A DNA stretch of 51,543 nt from Paracoccus marinaquae (GTDB taxonomy: Bacteria > Pseudomonadota > Alphaproteobacteria > Rhodobacterales > Rhodobacteraceae): NCBI RefSeq assembly GCF_018860165.1, contig NZ_JAHKNG010000025.1, positions 1 through 51,543 of the forward strand, given 5' to 3'. The position numbers were made by a program, and so were the translations under genes. The notes beneath the pieces were generated by a model. That model did no database searches. It was given only the letters and a program-made list of their open reading frames with translations, and was not told where the DNA came from. Shown piece by piece: positions 50,192 through 51,543 of the stretch (positions within the stretch are counted from its first letter, which is position 1; every line of letters begins with the position of its first letter).

Positions 50192-51394
50192 ATGTCCTCC
50201 TTCCGCGTCCTCTATCTCGATATGAACAGCTTCTTCGCGAGCGTGGAGCAGCAGCTCGATCCCGCGCTGCGCGGCAGGCCGGTGGCGATCACCGCCGTCG
50301 ATTCGGACAGCGGCGCCTGCGTCGCCGCGTCCTACGAGGCCAAAGCCCATGGTGTCAGAACCGGCACCCATGTCCGGGATGCGCGGCGCCTTTGCCCCGG
50401 CATCATCCTGCGCCCCTCGCGCCATCGCCTCTATGTCCGCTTCAACCTGGCCGTCGCCGATGTTCTGGACCGCCATGCCGAACTGACCCATATCCGCAGC
50501 GTCGATGAGTTCCAGCTGGCCCTGTCCGGCGAGGCCCGGACCCTTGCCGGCGCCGTCGATCTGGTCGCGCGCCTGAAGACCGCCGTCGCCGCCGAGGTCG
50601 GCGACTGCCTGCGCTTCTCGGCCGGGATCGGGCCAAACCATCTTCTCGCCAAGATCGCCGGCAAGCTGGAGAAGCCGGACGGATGCCAATGGCTTGGGCC
50701 GGAAAACATGCCCGAGGCCATCGCCCACCTGTCCCTGGACGATCTGCCGGGTATTTCCACCGCCATCAAGGCGCGGCTCTTTCGCGCCCGCGTCTTCGAT
50801 GTTCCCGGCCTCTTTGCGCTCGATCCGCGGCACGCCCGGCTGATCTGGAGATCCGTCGAAGGCGAACGGTTCGTGCGGATGCTTCAGGGCATGGAGATCC
50901 CCCTGGTCGCCACCGAGCGCGGCGGATTCGGCAACAGCAAGGTTCTGTCGCCCGAATATCGCGATCCGCGCCGCGCCTATCTGGTCGGCCGCTGGCTGGT
51001 CGAAAAGGCGACGGCGCGACTGCGCCGCGAAGGTCGCGTGGCCGGACGCTTCAGCCTGTCGGTCAGTTTCATGGCCGGCGGGGTCTGGTCCCGGAACGTC
51101 AGCTGCTTTCCGACACAGGATACCGCGATTTTCCTGCGGCTTCACCGCGCCCTGTGGGTGCGCCTCTGGCGCACCGCACGACCGGGCGCGGTCATCAGCA
51201 TCAGCGTCCATCTTGGGGATGTGGGCTTGCTGCTGGACCGGCGCGGGGATCTGCTGCTGCCCCTCGCCCCGGCCGAGCTGACCCGTGGCGAGCAGGTGTC
51301 GCGCGCGCTCGATCAGATCAACGCCCGGCACGGCGACGGTGCGATCCGCTTCGGCCTGAACACGCCCCATCCGGGATTCTTCGAGCGGGGGTAG
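50192..51394 (+). CDS. Y-family DNA polymerase
   Basis: 400 residues, DinB/UmuC type. The catalytic acidic residues are visible in YLDMNSFFASVEQ (about 9-21) and IRSVDEFQL (about 99-107). GIGPNHLLAKIAGKLEKPDG (palm/thumb) and the helix-hairpin-helix LSLDDLPGISTAIKARLF follow, then a little-finger domain. It copies past damage with low fidelity. With the SRAP protein it makes an SOS repair cassette under one LexA box. It differs from typical DinB by SVDEFQ in place of SIDEAFLD. Confidence 0.92.
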   Translation: MSSFRVLYLDMNSFFASVEQQLDPALRGRPVAITAVDSDSGACVAASYEAKAHGVRTGTHVRDARRLCPGIILRPSRHRLYVRFNLAVADVLDRHAELTHIRSVDEFQLALSGEARTLAGAVDLVARLKTAVAAEVGDCLRFSAGIGPNHLLAKIAGKLEKPDGCQWLGPENMPEAIAHLSLDDLPGISTAIKARLFRARVFDVPGLFALDPRHARLIWRSVEGERFVRMLQGMEIPLVATERGGFGNSKVLSPEYRDPRRAYLVGRWLVEKATARLRREGRVAGRFSLSVSFMAGGVWSRNVSCFPTQDTAIFLRLHRALWVRLWRTARPGAVISISVHLGDVGLLLDRRGDLLLPLAPAELTRGEQVSRALDQINARHGDGAIRFGLNTPHPGFFERG

Positions 51395-51402
51395 GGTTGG
51401 CG

Positions 51403-51543
51403 TCACCCCAGCTTATGATCGCCCAAGGCGTCCATCACCTGCTCCCGCACCTCCTTGGGATCACCGCGTTCCATCGTCGCCATGACGAACACCGCCTTGC
51501 CCGCTGACGCTTTGGCCCACTGCTGGCCAATCAGCTCTTTCTC
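51403..51543 (-). CDS. res: Probable type III restriction Res subunit, C-terminal end
   Basis: The last 46 codons of a minus-strand gene that enters from the right edge (EKELIGQQWAKASAGKAVFVMATMERG...). 'EKELIGxxW...S.GK..FxM' is the typical C-terminal text of type III Res proteins. It is convergent with the polymerase gene. Together with the mod start at the other edge it suggests one mod-res operon on a circular molecule. The stretch is short, so the name is tentative. Confidence 0.55.
   Translation of the reverse strand, partial: EKELIGQQWAKASAGKAVFVMATMERGDPKEVREQVMDALGDHKLG

Overview
The window looks like most of a conjugative, high-GC plasmid from an alphaproteobacterium, most likely Rhodobacterales (Paracoccus- or Roseobacter-like). 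This rests on the virB/virD type IV secretion genes, a RepC-type initiator, a GAAC-N7-GAAC SOS box, DUF3768 and DUF1173 proteins, and codon use. Both ends carry pieces of what appears to be one type III restriction-modification operon on the minus strand: the mod start at position 343 and a probable res end at 51403. The source is therefore probably circular, with the middle of that operon lying outside the window. No rRNA or tRNA was seen.

Layout. Positions 1-343 hold the mod start. Positions 0.4-15 kb form an accessory and antirestriction-like island of small plus-strand genes: DUF3768, a large ParB-like protein, an inactive-looking N6 methylase, ArdC, and many unknowns. Three near-identical ~380-base leader repeats (953, 7465, 12637) each stand directly before a gene, and a 34-base core of the same leader recurs inverted at 15048. 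A rhodanese-ChrB plus ChrA chromate module (10.3-12.4 kb) sits inside this island between terminators and leader copy 3. Positions 15.1-21.9 kb hold the DNA-processing module: a VirC2-like and a VirC1-like protein on the minus strand, an A/C-rich repeat array resembling an overdrive, the probable oriT region, then VirD1/MobC, a VirD2-type relaxase and VirD4.

Positions 21.9-33.4 kb hold a tightly packed minus-strand virB operon (virB1-2-3-4, small lipoprotein, transglycosylase-VirB5 fusion, virB5, two unknowns, virB6-8-9-10-11). Upstream of it lies a quorum-sensing block (33.3-35.7 kb) with luxI and luxR. luxR is flanked by 31-base perfect inverted repeats that extend into two outward-facing promoter-like regions, one reading toward luxI/virB and one toward the repC side. 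Positions 36-40.8 kb hold repC with a candidate antisense RNA and origin, a secreted nuclease, and DUF1173.

Positions 41-49 kb are cargo of lower GC. They hold a serine resolvase, a 1033-residue protein with a nucleosidase-like domain joined to a STAND-like region with a degraded P-loop (probable defence protein), an intact IS66 element with 8-base target duplications inside a Rap1a/Tai-like gene, and a GIY-YIG-like protein. Positions 49.1-51.4 kb form a divergent SOS cassette (SRAP/HMCES-type protein, a small protein, Y-family polymerase) around one LexA box.

Working picture: quorum sensing may couple conjugation with replication; VirC1/C2, VirD1/D2 and VirD4 process and deliver DNA to the VirB channel; and the antirestriction island, next to the probable oriT, may be expressed early in the recipient from its repeated structured leaders. 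The last two statements are inference.
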